Below, piece by piece: positions 28,835 through 37,612 of a stretch of DNA of 64,000 nucleotides. The DNA is from Pseudomonas sp. FP2309 (lineage in GTDB: Bacteria; Pseudomonadota; Gammaproteobacteria; Pseudomonadales; Pseudomonadaceae): positions 3,525,501 through 3,589,500 of the forward strand of contig NZ_CP117439.1 in NCBI RefSeq assembly GCF_030687575.1, in the 5' to 3' direction. Numbering within the stretch: position 1 is the stretch's first letter; each line of letters opens with the position of its first letter. The notes beneath the pieces were generated by a model. The model made no database searches, was not told the origin of the DNA, and worked only from the letters and a program-made list of their open reading frames with translations. The position numbers and the translations under genes were made by a program.

Positions 28835-28842
28835 AATAACAA
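28835..28842 (+). promoter_or_regulatory. AAnAAnAA (Hfq/Crc-type) site ahead of acyl-CoA synthetase
   Basis: AATAACAA directly abuts the GAGG ribosome-binding site of the synthetase gene, a perfect match to AAnAAnAA. Inferred. Confidence 0.5.
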
Positions 28843-28852
28843 GAGGTACGTT

Positions 28853-30493
28853 ATGCGCGATTACGACTCAGCCGTGGCATCGTTCGACTATCAACAACTG
28901 GCCGCCAGGGATTTGCAGGGTGAGCTGACAGCCCTGAACGCGTGCATCGAATGCTGCGACCGCCACGCCGACGGCAATGCCGTGGCGCTGTATTGCGAAA
29001 CCCGCGATGGCCGCTCCACGCACCATACCTTCAGCGAACTGCAGGCCCACGCCGCGCGCTTCGGCAACTTTCTGCGCGAACAAGGGGTTCAGCCGGGCGA
29101 TCGCGTCGCGGGCCTGATGCCGCGCACGGTCGAACTGTTGATTGCCATTCTGGGCACCTGGCGCATTGGCGCGGTCTATCAGCCGCTGTTTACCGCCTTC
29201 GGTCCCAAGGCGATCGAACAGCGACTGGGCTGCTCCAAGGCCCGCTGGATCGTGACCGATGCCAGCAATCGTCCCAAGCTCGACGACATCACGGACTGTC
29301 CCGCCATCATCGTCACCGACGCGCCCCTGCCGCATTCGGGCGATTACGATTTTTGGAGCGTGCTGGATCGCCAACAGGCGCAATGCGTACCGACGTTGTT
29401 GGACGCCAGTGCGCCTTTCCTGCTGATGTGCACCTCGGGAACCACCGGGCCGGCCAAGCCGCTGGAGGTGCCGTTAAGCGCCATTCTGGCCTTCAAGGGC
29501 TATATGCGTGACGCGATAGCGCTGCGCGCAGACGACCGTTTCTGGAACCTCGCCGACCCCGGCTGGGCGTATGGTTTGTACTACGCGGTGACCGGGCCCT
29601 TGGCCTGTGGTCACGCCACGTTGTTCTACGACGGGCCGTTCAGCGTCGAAAGCACCTGCCGGATCATCACCCAGTACGCCATCAGCAACCTGGCCGGGTC
29701 GCCAACGGCCTATCGCCTGCTGATTGCAGCGGGCGCCGAGTTCGCCGACGCCGTGCGCGGCCACTTGCGTGTCATCAGCAGCGCCGGCGAGCCGCTCAAC
29801 CCGCAAGTCATCCGTTGGTTTGCCGAACAACTCGGCGTGGTTATCCACGACCACTACGGCCAGACCGAAATCGGCATGGTGCTGTGCAATCACCATGGGC
29901 TGCACCACCCGATCCACGAAGGCTCGGCCGGGTATGCGGTTCCGGGTCACCGGATTGTGGTGCTGGATGACGCCGGTCGGGAATTACCCACCGGCCAGCC
30001 CGGCGTGTTGGCGGTGGATCGCGAGCGCTCGCCCCTGTGCTGGTTCAACGGCTACTTTGGCATGCCCACTAAGGCGTTTATCGGCCGCTACTACTTGAGC
30101 GGCGATATCGTAGAGCTCAATGCTGACGGCAGTATCAGCTTCGTCGGCCGTAACGACGACGTGATCACCACGTCCGGCTATCGCGTCGGGCCTTTTGATG
30201 TGGAGAGTGCGCTGATCGAACACGCGGCAGTGATCGAAGCGGCCGTCATAGGCAAACCCGACCCGCAACGCACCGAGTTGATCAAGGCATTCGTGGTGCT
30301 GAACCCCCGGTACGCGCCAGACGCCGAATTGGCTGAAGCCCTGCGCCTGCATGTCAAACAGCGTCTGGCGGCCCATGCGTACCCGCGGGAAATCGAGTTT
30401 GTCGAGCAACTGCCCAAGACCCCCAGCGGCAAGTTGCAGCGCTTCATTTTGCGCAACCAGGAAATAGCCAGACAGCAGGCACAGCCCACATGA
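28853..30493 (+). CDS. acsA: acyl-CoA synthetase of the aldoxime-nitrile pathway
   Basis: 546 residues of the adenylate-forming family. The P-loop-like motif LLMCTSGTTGPAKPLEV, the motif HDHYGQTEIGM and the C-terminal catalytic Lys in PKTPSGKLQRF are intact. It would convert the acid released by the amidase (probably a short or branched acid) to its CoA ester, the last step of the B23-type pathway, where the gene is acsA. Its stop overlaps the TetR start. Confidence 0.88.
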   Translation: MRDYDSAVASFDYQQLAARDLQGELTALNACIECCDRHADGNAVALYCETRDGRSTHHTFSELQAHAARFGNFLREQGVQPGDRVAGLMPRTVELLIAILGTWRIGAVYQPLFTAFGPKAIEQRLGCSKARWIVTDASNRPKLDDITDCPAIIVTDAPLPHSGDYDFWSVLDRQQAQCVPTLLDASAPFLLMCTSGTTGPAKPLEVPLSAILAFKGYMRDAIALRADDRFWNLADPGWAYGLYYAVTGPLACGHATLFYDGPFSVESTCRIITQYAISNLAGSPTAYRLLIAAGAEFADAVRGHLRVISSAGEPLNPQVIRWFAEQLGVVIHDHYGQTEIGMVLCNHHGLHHPIHEGSAGYAVPGHRIVVLDDAGRELPTGQPGVLAVDRERSPLCWFNGYFGMPTKAFIGRYYLSGDIVELNADGSISFVGRNDDVITTSGYRVGPFDVESALIEHAAVIEAAVIGKPDPQRTELIKAFVVLNPRYAPDAELAEALRLHVKQRLAAHAYPREIEFVEQLPKTPSGKLQRFILRNQEIARQQAQPT

Positions 30494-31080
30494 CTCCGGA
30501 ACGTGCCATGCCTGGCCTGAGCCGCTCAGAGTTCCAGCGCAGAGCCCTGGAACTGTTCAAGGAGCGCAGCTTCGGCCAGGTCAGCATGCGTGAATTGGCG
30601 GCACATGTGGGCATCAGTCCGGGAGCGATTTATCACCATGTCGAGAGCAAGGAGGCCTTGCTGGTTGAGTGGCTGATGGAGCTTTACCAGGCGTTGTTGT
30701 TGCGCGTTGACCTGATCAAAAAACGCCGGTTGACGCCCGCACAACGCCTGACAAAGCTGATCGAAGGCCACCTCCAACTGCATGAGCACATGACCGCGCA
30801 TTTCAAGCTGGCCGTCATGGACAGCGGATGCCTGAGCGCACCGATGCACGATCGCGTGCGGCGATTGAGGGAGGCTTACGAGTCAGAAATACTGAGTTTG
30901 GTCGGATCGCTGTGCCAGCAACCGGGCGGTCCCCTCCGCGAAGGCGCACTGAGGGCGCTGTTACCCATGCTCAACAGTCTGCCTGCCTGGCTGAGCCCGC
31001 AGATGGAGACGGCTCAGCGCCGCATCGTCGCCAAGACCCTCACCGATGCGGTGGTGCAGGCGATAAAGGCCCTGCCCTGA
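30490..31080 (+). CDS. TetR-family regulator closing the nitrile operon
   Basis: 196 residues. The HTH reads VSMRELAAHVGISPGAIYHHVESKEALLVEWL. The start overlaps the synthetase stop (ATGA), so it is co-translated with the pathway. A second regulator besides the AraC protein suggests two-input control; its ligand is unknown. Confidence 0.85.
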   Translation: MTPERAMPGLSRSEFQRRALELFKERSFGQVSMRELAAHVGISPGAIYHHVESKEALLVEWLMELYQALLLRVDLIKKRRLTPAQRLTKLIEGHLQLHEHMTAHFKLAVMDSGCLSAPMHDRVRRLREAYESEILSLVGSLCQQPGGPLREGALRALLPMLNSLPAWLSPQMETAQRRIVAKTLTDAVVQAIKALP

Positions 31081-31099
31081 ACCGCAAGCGTCTGTTCCG

Positions 31100-31141
31100 A
31101 AATCGCAGGCAGAAAAAAGCCACTCCATTGAGTGGCTTTTT
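31100..31141 (+). terminator. intrinsic terminator after the nitrile operon (repeat copy 1)
   Basis: A stem A5-GCCACTC / GAGTGGC-T5 with a 4-base loop follows the TetR stop. Together with 14 upstream bases it forms a 42-bp unit repeated almost exactly at 33114-33156 (24 of 26 bases identical on the left arm, identical right stem). Confidence 0.85.
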
Positions 31142-31191
31142 CATAATGCGCGGCGCGTGACGCTGACTTCCACGCGCCGGGTCGACGGGGC

Positions 31192-31647
31192 TCAGCGTAG
31201 CTTATACAGCACAGCAGCCCCGGGCTTGGGTTCGAAAGCCGGCACAGTGCGCTGCTCGAGCGGCAGGCCCTTGGCATCCCAAACCAGGGTGTCCGAGGGG
31301 TACTCGTCCTTGCGGGTCATGGCGCCAATCTGCTTGACGATCACCTCCGAGCTGGCAGGTACTTCGGGGTTCCATTCGAATACGCCGACCCTGCCGAAGA
31401 ATACAGCCGGCGCATCGGCATCGAGGCGTCGGTCAGGACACATCACCAAACCGCGGTCGAGCATAACCCGCAAGGCGCCGACCGGCACCGCCCGCACTGT
31501 GGGCGTGGTGCGCTCGGCGCTGTGGCCTGGGCAGACATTGGCCGAACGAGTCACCATGTCCTCGACCACTTGACGGTCGGATTGGGCCTGCGCCGAAAAG
31601 GCAACGGCAGACAGGGCGAGCACCACAAGATTTGACTTCCAGAGCAC
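31192..31647 (-). CDS. small exported protein of unknown function
   Basis: 151 residues from a GTG with a perfect AGGAGG six bases upstream. The N-terminus is a signal peptide (NLVVLALSAVAFSAQAQ). The mature part has two cysteines (NVCPGHS and VMCPDRR) that could pair. I do not recognise a family. It lies alone in the accessory patch next to tRNA-Gly. Confidence 0.7.
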   Translation of the reverse strand: MLWKSNLVVLALSAVAFSAQAQSDRQVVEDMVTRSANVCPGHSAERTTPTVRAVPVGALRVMLDRGLVMCPDRRLDADAPAVFFGRVGVFEWNPEVPASSEVIVKQIGAMTRKDEYPSDTLVWDAKGLPLEQRTVPAFEPKPGAAVLYKLR

Positions 31648-31766
31648 GCGAAACCTCCTGGGAAAAAAACGCCAACGTGACGGACCGCCCCATGCAAGAA
31701 CTGTCCGTTGCCAGGGCGCACTCTTGAAGACTGTCAAGACACGGGTTTGTTCCATCGGCTGATACG

Positions 31767-31880
31767 TCCCAGCGTGAATTGGGAGAGCTCGGCGGCGTGT
31801 AAGCCAATGCGCAGCGCCACTACGAAGACCCCAGCCGCGTCCCCAAGGCCAACTCTCTCGCAACCATCGTGCGTATGGAC
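31767..31880 (+). pseudogene. decayed phage-type XRE repressor
   Basis: Reading from 31767 gives SQRELGELGGV, a stop, then ANAQRHYEDPSRVPKANSLA. This lines up with SQKVFGEIGGVEANAQGKYESGGRAPKANYLS in the intact regulator at 36520-36876. The N-terminal helix-turn-helix start and the C-terminus no longer align. It is a relic, about 5 kb from its intact relative. Confidence 0.6.
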
Positions 31881-31939
31881 TGCACTGGCCTCTTTACGAT
31901 CGAAGCGCCTCACCAATTTCTTCAACAGCAAAACCGACG

Positions 31940-32770
31940 TCATGACCGGCGCGGATCAACTCCGCAAACCGCAGCATCACTTGCAGCGTCCCTGACAACC
32001 TTCCAGGCCACCGACCAGAGCTGTGAAACGCTGTAGGTATGCAATGCTGCGCGCATCGTACTTTTGATTTCTGCCAGTTCTTGTTCGCAAAGATCATGGT
32101 TATAAAGTTCGCACTCAGCGCACAAATAGCGCATGACATCAGCGACGGCGTAATCAAGCCACAGGTTGAACAGCCCGTCAGCATCGCTATACACCCTATC
32201 GGACAAACTACGGATGACTTCGTCCGCACTTCTTGATGCAGCATCTGGCGCCAAACGATAGACAACCTGATCCCTCAATACCCAAATCTCATCGCCCTCC
32301 CAATAGTAGGTACCCGGGCTTGCTTTACTGGGGTCATCAACAACAAGCCCTGCCTCTCGCAACTGCAGCATGAAGTCACCGACATACCGAGGCGCCAGCC
32401 TTCGACAGTCACCTACTCTGAAGCCGCCATTGGTCAATCTCGGGGTAACGGCCCTGTCCAACGCCAGCAGAAGCAACGCCTGACCATCCGACAGCGCTGA
32501 GTAATCCACCGTGCGGGTTAACTGCTTGCCGACGTATTCGACCAACTGCCGTTCAAGTTCTGCGGCTTTCGCCTTCTTAGCCGCTAGCGCAATCGCGTCC
32601 TGGTCGTTCTGACACAGCGTACAAAGCTTGGTGGAACGCTGAGGGATCTTTCTAGCCTCGGAGCGATTTTTGATTTCGATGAGTTCTGCGCACTTGGGGC
32701 AGACCTGATTGTCATCGAATGCTGTGCAACGTTGCCGTATGAAGCTGGCGAGTGTAACGCCTGGTGCCAT
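31940..32770 (-). CDS. hypothetical protein with N-terminal CxxC zinc-finger-like pair
   Basis: 276 residues if started at MAPGVTLASF (in-frame ATGs up to 32851 exist, none with a good ribosome-binding site). Two CxxC pairs (VCPKC and LCTLC, about 30 residues apart) look like a zinc ribbon. A charged helix (AIALAAKKAKAAELERQLVEYV) follows, then an all-alpha region. Base composition is visibly lower in GC and rarer codons are used than in neighbours, suggesting transfer. The C-terminus may be truncated. Function unknown. Confidence 0.6.
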   Translation of the reverse strand: MAPGVTLASFIRQRCTAFDDNQVCPKCAELIEIKNRSEARKIPQRSTKLCTLCQNDQDAIALAAKKAKAAELERQLVEYVGKQLTRTVDYSALSDGQALLLLALDRAVTPRLTNGGFRVGDCRRLAPRYVGDFMLQLREAGLVVDDPSKASPGTYYWEGDEIWVLRDQVVYRLAPDAASRSADEVIRSLSDRVYSDADGLFNLWLDYAVADVMRYLCAECELYNHDLCEQELAEIKSTMRAALHTYSVSQLWSVAWKVVRDAASDAAVCGVDPRRS

Positions 32771-32868
32771 GTCAATAACGTCCGTCAACCTCGCGCGCCG
32801 CATGGCGCCCAAAGTGCGATGGCCTGCGCAAATAGACCTGGAGTCGCGCACCGCGCCCTAAGTTGGCC

Positions 32869-33120
32869 CTACGTGGTCGCGGGCACCGAAGCCTCGAATG
32901 AAGCCGGCTTAATCGCCCTCATCCTTACCGACCGTGTCGGCGGCCTGGGCACCATCGGCACCCACACCGATTGCCCAGTGATCTACCAACCGCTGAGTGG
33001 CGGCGACGGTCTGGAACCGGCACTGACCCGCTTCCACTACAACACCGAGCAGGTGCAGCGCGACAACACCTTCACCCACCCCACGCCAAAACCAGCACTC
33101 GACCTCTTTCCCCAAATCGC
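32869..33120 (+). pseudogene. gene remnant with coding-like composition
   Basis: An open stretch of about 84 codons with very high third-position GC (VAGTEASNEAGLIALILTDR ... FHYNTEQVQRDNTFTHPTPK) has no start and reads on without a stop through the terminator and the tRNA gene. It looks like the internal or 3' part of a lost gene. I do not recognise the family. Confidence 0.35.
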
Positions 33121-33156
33121 AGACAAAAAAAAGCCACTCGTTAGAGTGGCTTTTTT
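33114..33156 (-). terminator. intrinsic terminator after tRNA-Gly (repeat copy 2)
   Basis: A6-GCCACTC / GAGTGGC-T6 stem with a 4-base loop, T-rich on both strands so potentially bidirectional, just downstream of the tRNA. Near-identical to the unit at 31100-31141; the two copies bracket the 2-kb accessory patch. Confidence 0.85.
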
Positions 33157-33163
33157 AAATGCT

Positions 33164-33239
<76 letters not shown>

Positions 33240-33299
33240 TTGGTGAGGCGCATTCTATAGAATCTTAAGCACCCGTCAAGCCTTTGATTCAAAAAAGTT

Positions 33300-33860
33300 T
33301 TATTTCTTTTCAACGGTGGTGCGCAGATGCGGCCAGGCGGCGCGCAGGTACTGGAGCATCGACCACAGTGTCAGGCCGGCGGCGATTAGCAGCAAAGCGT
33401 AGCCGAGCAGGACCCAGAAAGTGAAGTCCGACGGGTTGGCCAGCAGGATCACCAGCGCGAGCATTTGCGCGGCGGTTTTCCATTTGCCCATGTTGGACAC
33501 GGCGACGTGGGCACGGGCGCCGATTTCGGCCATCCATTCACGCAGGGCCGAGACGACGATTTCGCGGCCGATGATCACCGCGGCCGGCAGGGTCAGCCAC
33601 AGGTTACCGTGCTCCTGCACCAGCAGCACCAGGGCGACGGCCACCATGAGTTTGTCGGCGACCGGGTCCAGAAACGCGCCGAACGGCGTGCTCTGCTCCA
33701 GGCGGCGTGCCAGGTAGCCGTCGAGCCAGTCGGTGGCGGCCGCGAAGGCAAACACGGAGCTGGAGGCCAGGTAGCTCCATTCGTACGGCAAATAGAACAA
33801 CAAAATAAAAATCGGGATGAGCAGGACGCGTAGAACGGTGATCAGATTAGGGATATTCAT
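33300..33860 (-). CDS. pgsA: CDP-diacylglycerol-glycerol-3-phosphate 3-phosphatidyltransferase
   Basis: 186 residues, integral membrane. The CDP-alcohol phosphotransferase motif reads [27 protein letters not shown], containing the D-x2-D-G-x2-A-R-x8-G-x3-D-x3-D pattern in full. It makes phosphatidylglycerol phosphate. The ATG at 33860 is used; a GTG two codons upstream is possible. It follows uvrC, as in other Pseudomonas. Confidence 0.96.
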   Translation of the reverse strand: MNIPNLITVLRVLLIPIFILLFYLPYEWSYLASSSVFAFAAATDWLDGYLARRLEQSTPFGAFLDPVADKLMVAVALVLLVQEHGNLWLTLPAAVIIGREIVVSALREWMAEIGARAHVAVSNMGKWKTAAQMLALVILLANPSDFTFWVLLGYALLLIAAGLTLWSMLQYLRAAWPHLRTTVEKK

Positions 33861-33892
33861 CGGCACAACTGGCTACGAGGTGGAAAGGCATT

Positions 33893-35716
33893 CTATTCGC
33901 TATGCAGATTCGCATAAATCAGCTCAGCGAGCTTTTTACTGATACCGGGTGCTTTGGCTATCTCGTCAATGCTGGCACGGGACAGCTCCTGCAAGCCACC
34001 AAAATGTTTAAGCAAGTCACGACGTCGCGTCGGCCCCACGCCTGCAACCCCTTCCAGGGTTGAGGTTCGCCGGGTTTTGCCACGGCGGGCGCGGTGGCCG
34101 GTAATGGCAAAACGGTGGGCTTCGTCGCGAATCTGTTGAATCAAATGCAGCGCCGGCGAGTCGCCTTTCAAAGTGAACTCATGGGCGGCATCATTCAAGT
34201 ACAACGTCTCGAAACCAGCCTTGCGCGTCGCGCCCTTGGCCACACCCAGGAGAATCAGGTCGGGCACGGCCAGTTCGTTGAGCACGTCACGGGCCATGGA
34301 CAGCTGGCCCTTGCCGCCGTCCACCAGCAGGATATCGGGCAGCTTGCCCTCCCCGTCCTTGAGCTTGCTGAAGCGCCGCGTCAGGGCCTGGTGCATGGCC
34401 GCGTAGTCATCGCCAGCGGTGACGCCTTCGATGTTATAGCGTCGGTAATCGGATTTGATCGGTCCTTCCGGCCCGAACACCACGCAGGACGCCACGGTAG
34501 CTTCGCCGCTGGAGTGACTGATGTCGTAGCACTCCAGGCGCTGGGGCGGCTCGTCCAGGTTGAGGACCTCGGCCAAGGCGTCAAAGCGTGCGGCCACGTG
34601 CTGTCGATTGGCCAGGCGCGCACTCAGGGCTTGCTCGGCATTAGTCACCGCCAGTTGCTGCCAGCGGGCGCGGGTGCCGCGCACACGGTGGCTGATGCCC
34701 AGTTCGCGGCCGCGCAGCTCGTGGATCGCCTCGATCAAGGTGGGGAAGTCTTCGTGCACCACGTTCACGATCAGCTCCGACGGCAGGTCGCGCTCGGGAC
34801 TGCTGACGTAGTACTGGCCAAGGAACGCGGCCATCACTTCGGCCACTTCCTCGTCGATGCCGGTCTGCGGGAAGAAGTTCTTGCTTCCCAGCACTCGGCC
34901 GCCGCGCACGCTGATCAAGTGCACACAGGCGCCCCCCGGGTTGACGAACGCAGCGATCACGTCGACGTCGCCGGTGCCGCCTTCCATGCTTTGCTGGTCC
35001 TGGACGCGGCGCAACAGAGAGATCTGGTCACGCAGTTCAGCGGCGCGTTCGAAATCCAGGGTACTGGCTGCCTGTTCCATCGCCGTGGAGAGTTCATCGG
35101 TGAGCGCATTGCTGCGTCCTTCGAGGAACATCACCGAATGGCGCACATCCTCGGCGTATTCCGCAGGCTCCACCAAGCCGACGCACGGCGCCTTGCAGCG
35201 TTTGATCTGGTATTGCAGGCAGGGCCGCGTACGGTTTTTGTAAAAGCTGTCTTCGCACTGACGCACAAAAAAGGTTTTTTGCAGCAGGCTCAGGCTCTCG
35301 CGGATCGCACCGGCGCTGGGATACGGCCCGAAATACTTGCCCTTCGCCTTCTTGGCGCCACGGTGAATGCTCAGGCGTGGGAAGTCGCCGTCGGATAAAT
35401 ACACATATGGGTAGGATTTATCGTCACGCAGCAGGATGTTATAGGGCGGTCGCCATTCCTTGATCAGCGTCTGCTCAAGCAGCAGCGCCTCGGTTTCATT
35501 GGCGGTGATGGTGGTTTCGACTTGGGCGATACGTGCCACCAAGGCGGCGGTTTTCGGCGCGAGACCGGTCTTGCGAAAATAGCTCGCCAGGCGGTTCTTC
35601 AGGTTCTTGGCTTTGCCGACGTACAGCAGGCGCGCCTCGCTGTCGAACATGCGATACACGCCGGGGCGGCCACTGCAGGTTGAAAGGAAGGCACTCGGAT
35701 CAAACGATGTGGTCAT
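33893..35716 (-). CDS. uvrC: excinuclease ABC subunit C
   Basis: 607 residues with the N-terminal GIY-YIG nuclease ([26 protein letters not shown]), a UVR helix pair near residue 205, a central RNase-H-like endonuclease domain and C-terminal HhH motifs ([19 protein letters not shown]). Makes both incisions in nucleotide-excision repair. It starts one base after the gacA stop, the conserved gacA-uvrC operon. Confidence 0.97.
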   Translation of the reverse strand: MTTSFDPSAFLSTCSGRPGVYRMFDSEARLLYVGKAKNLKNRLASYFRKTGLAPKTAALVARIAQVETTITANETEALLLEQTLIKEWRPPYNILLRDDKSYPYVYLSDGDFPRLSIHRGAKKAKGKYFGPYPSAGAIRESLSLLQKTFFVRQCEDSFYKNRTRPCLQYQIKRCKAPCVGLVEPAEYAEDVRHSVMFLEGRSNALTDELSTAMEQAASTLDFERAAELRDQISLLRRVQDQQSMEGGTGDVDVIAAFVNPGGACVHLISVRGGRVLGSKNFFPQTGIDEEVAEVMAAFLGQYYVSSPERDLPSELIVNVVHEDFPTLIEAIHELRGRELGISHRVRGTRARWQQLAVTNAEQALSARLANRQHVAARFDALAEVLNLDEPPQRLECYDISHSSGEATVASCVVFGPEGPIKSDYRRYNIEGVTAGDDYAAMHQALTRRFSKLKDGEGKLPDILLVDGGKGQLSMARDVLNELAVPDLILLGVAKGATRKAGFETLYLNDAAHEFTLKGDSPALHLIQQIRDEAHRFAITGHRARRGKTRRTSTLEGVAGVGPTRRRDLLKHFGGLQELSRASIDEIAKAPGISKKLAELIYANLHSE

Positions 35717-35717
35717 G

Positions 35718-36359
35718 TCAGGCGCTGGCGTCCACCATGCCGTGGCGCACCGCGAGCAGGGTCAATTCAACATCACTGCTGATGGCGAGCTTCTCGAAAA
35801 TGCGATAGCGATAGGTGTTGACGGTCTTGGGCGACAAGCACAGCTTGTCGGAAATGGCCTGAACCTTCTGGCAACCGACGATCATCAAGGCGATCTGGAT
35901 TTCCCGCTCCGACAGCGCATCGAACGGCGAGTCGCTGGTGGGCTGGAAGGACTTGATCGCCAACTGCTGGGCAATCTGCGGGCTGATATAGCGCTGGCCT
36001 GCAAACACCAGACGGATGGCTTGCACCATCTCGGCAAGGCCCGCGCCCTTGGTCAGGTAACCGGCGGCACCGGCCTGCAACAGGCGGGTGGGGAACGGAT
36101 CTTCCTCGCACACGGTCACCACCACGACTTTAATGTCCGGATGGCTGCGCAGCAATTTGGTCGTAGCGCCAAGACCGCCGATCCCGGGCATCTTGACGTC
36201 CATCAGTACCACGTCGGGCTTCAACTCCCGGGCCTTGATCAGGGATTCCTCACCTGATTCGGCCTGGCCGACTACTTGCAGGCCATCGATGTCAGCCAGC
36301 ATTCGTGTAATGCCTGTACGAACGAGATCATGGTCATCGACTACTAGCACCCTAATCAA
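35718..36359 (-). CDS. gacA: response regulator GacA
   Basis: 213 residues. The receiver domain starts [20 protein letters not shown], with the phosphoacceptor Asp in [11 protein letters not shown], and a LuxR-type HTH follows ([40 protein letters not shown]). The start is a TTG at 36359 with GAGGT eight bases upstream, as known for fluorescent-pseudomonad gacA. Partner of GacS; controls RsmY/RsmZ and secondary metabolism. Confidence 0.95.
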   Translation of the reverse strand: MIRVLVVDDHDLVRTGITRMLADIDGLQVVGQAESGEESLIKARELKPDVVLMDVKMPGIGGLGATTKLLRSHPDIKVVVVTVCEEDPFPTRLLQAGAAGYLTKGAGLAEMVQAIRLVFAGQRYISPQIAQQLAIKSFQPTSDSPFDALSEREIQIALMIVGCQKVQAISDKLCLSPKTVNTYRYRIFEKLAISSDVELTLLAVRHGMVDASA

Positions 36360-36519
36360 GCAGACACCTCGCGAAATGGTCTTATAGGTTGCCGAACACC
36401 TTAGCAAAAAACCAAGGCCCAGACCTAGTTGCAAGCGTCATATATATGGAGTTTGGATAAGCGCAAGCCGCCCGCAGCGCAGCGGACAGCCTGATTTGTT
36501 GGGCGAAGGGTCAGAAATC

Positions 36520-36876
36520 CTAAGGCTGGGCCTTGGATCTTCCATTCTGCAAAATGCAATGTTCAGCCAAGGTGGAAGTCAGGCGACGGATAGCATCCTG
36601 ATCTTCCTTGAACATCGCGCGGTAATCGCCCAGGACTTTTTCTTCTATCCGGCTCAGGTTTTCCAGTTGAAGCGGCGTGGCCGTGCCGGTCAACACGTAC
36701 AGTACATCAACACCTCTCTCGGCGACCCGAGACAAATAGTTGGCCTTGGGTGCACGCCCTCCACTTTCGTACTTGCCTTGCGCGTTGGCCTCAACGCCAC
36801 CGATCTCACCAAAGACTTTTTGCGACAGGCCAAGCCGCTCTCTTTCCTGCCTCAAACGCGAACCGATTCCACTCAT
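36520..36876 (-). CDS. phage-type XRE repressor
   Basis: 118 residues from MSGIGSRLRQERERLGLSQKVFGEIGGVEANAQGKYESGGR, a helix-turn-helix of the XRE class as in Pseudomonas temperate phages. The C-terminal helix (NLSRIEEKVLGDYRAMFKEDQDAIRRLTSTL) probably dimerises. It is divergent from a broken small gene at 36959. It may control a phage remnant now lost here; a decayed paralogue is at 31767. Confidence 0.85.
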   Translation of the reverse strand: MSGIGSRLRQERERLGLSQKVFGEIGGVEANAQGKYESGGRAPKANYLSRVAERGVDVLYVLTGTATPLQLENLSRIEEKVLGDYRAMFKEDQDAIRRLTSTLAEHCILQNGRSKAQP

Positions 36877-36958
36877 TTGGATGCATGATCCTATTTTGTA
36901 AACCTGCAGAGGTGACAGGCTCACCTCTTAGTTAAACAACCTTGAACGGCTTCGAGCT

Positions 36959-37130
36959 ATGCCCCGAACCCTGACTGCCGTAAAAGCCGAGGCCAGGCTG
37001 CAACATCAAGGAAAGTCAGTTCAAACGTTCGCCTGTGAACATGGCGTTGAGCCGGCAACCACCTACCAAGTGCTCGCCGGGGCGCAAAAAGAGGGGTCAT
37101 CCCTGAGGCTGACGGCCAAAAAACACTCAG
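36959..37130 (+). pseudogene. frameshifted small phage-associated HTH gene (gp16-like)
   Basis: The frame MPRTLTAVKAEARLQHQGKS ... VQTFACEHGVEPATTYQVLAG is a short DNA-binding-like protein that recalls the BcepMu gp16 family. At about 37079 an extra G shifts the frame; removing it would continue AGRKKRGHP before stops. The end is therefore broken. It is divergent from the XRE repressor, the normal phage layout. Confidence 0.5.
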
Positions 37131-37180
37131 GAACTCGGCTCCTGCAGCCAGTATGCGCCTATCAGGATGAGGCGCGTGGT

Positions 37181-37612
37181 TTAGCTTGAACGGCAGACCC
37201 GCTCCATACGCCAGAAGCAATCTTCTTCCCCAACGATATTGAACCCCGTGCGCTGATAAAGCTGCCAGGCCGGATTCGTCTTGAACACCGTCAAACGCAA
37301 CAGGCCCAGTGCCTGCGCCTTGAGCGCCATCTGCTCCAGCACCCAACTGCCCGCACCCTGCCCGCGACAGGCTTCGAGCATGTGCAGCTCGCGAATATAC
37401 AGCGCCCGGCTATCACGGCTCAGGCTGATAAAGCCCAGCACGCTGTCATCACGGCAAATCAACCAGTTTTCGCGCCCGGCCCAGGCCGTATCGAAGCCGT
37501 CGTTGGACCACCAGAGCCCGTACTGCCGGTAATACCCGTTCATCGCCTCGCGGGTCAACGTTCGTGCAAAGGGCAGGTCCTGGTCCGTCGCCGCGCGCAG
37601 ATGAAAGACCAT
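37181..37612 (-). CDS. GNAT-family N-acetyltransferase
   Basis: 143 residues. The acetyl-CoA binding motif A is ELHMLEACRGQGAGSWVLEQM (Q/R-x-x-G-x-G/A variant), followed by LTVFKTNPAWQLYQRTGF, the typical C-terminal strand. Substrate unknown. The start codon directly follows the stop of the upstream nitrilase-family gene, so the two form an operon. Confidence 0.88.
   Translation of the reverse strand: MVFHLRAATDQDLPFARTLTREAMNGYYRQYGLWWSNDGFDTAWAGRENWLICRDDSVLGFISLSRDSRALYIRELHMLEACRGQGAGSWVLEQMALKAQALGLLRLTVFKTNPAWQLYQRTGFNIVGEEDCFWRMERVCRSS

Noticed and set aside
34094..35398. 434-codon plus-strand frame opposite uvrC.
   Set aside because: Antisense shadow; uvrC is complete and conserved on the other strand.
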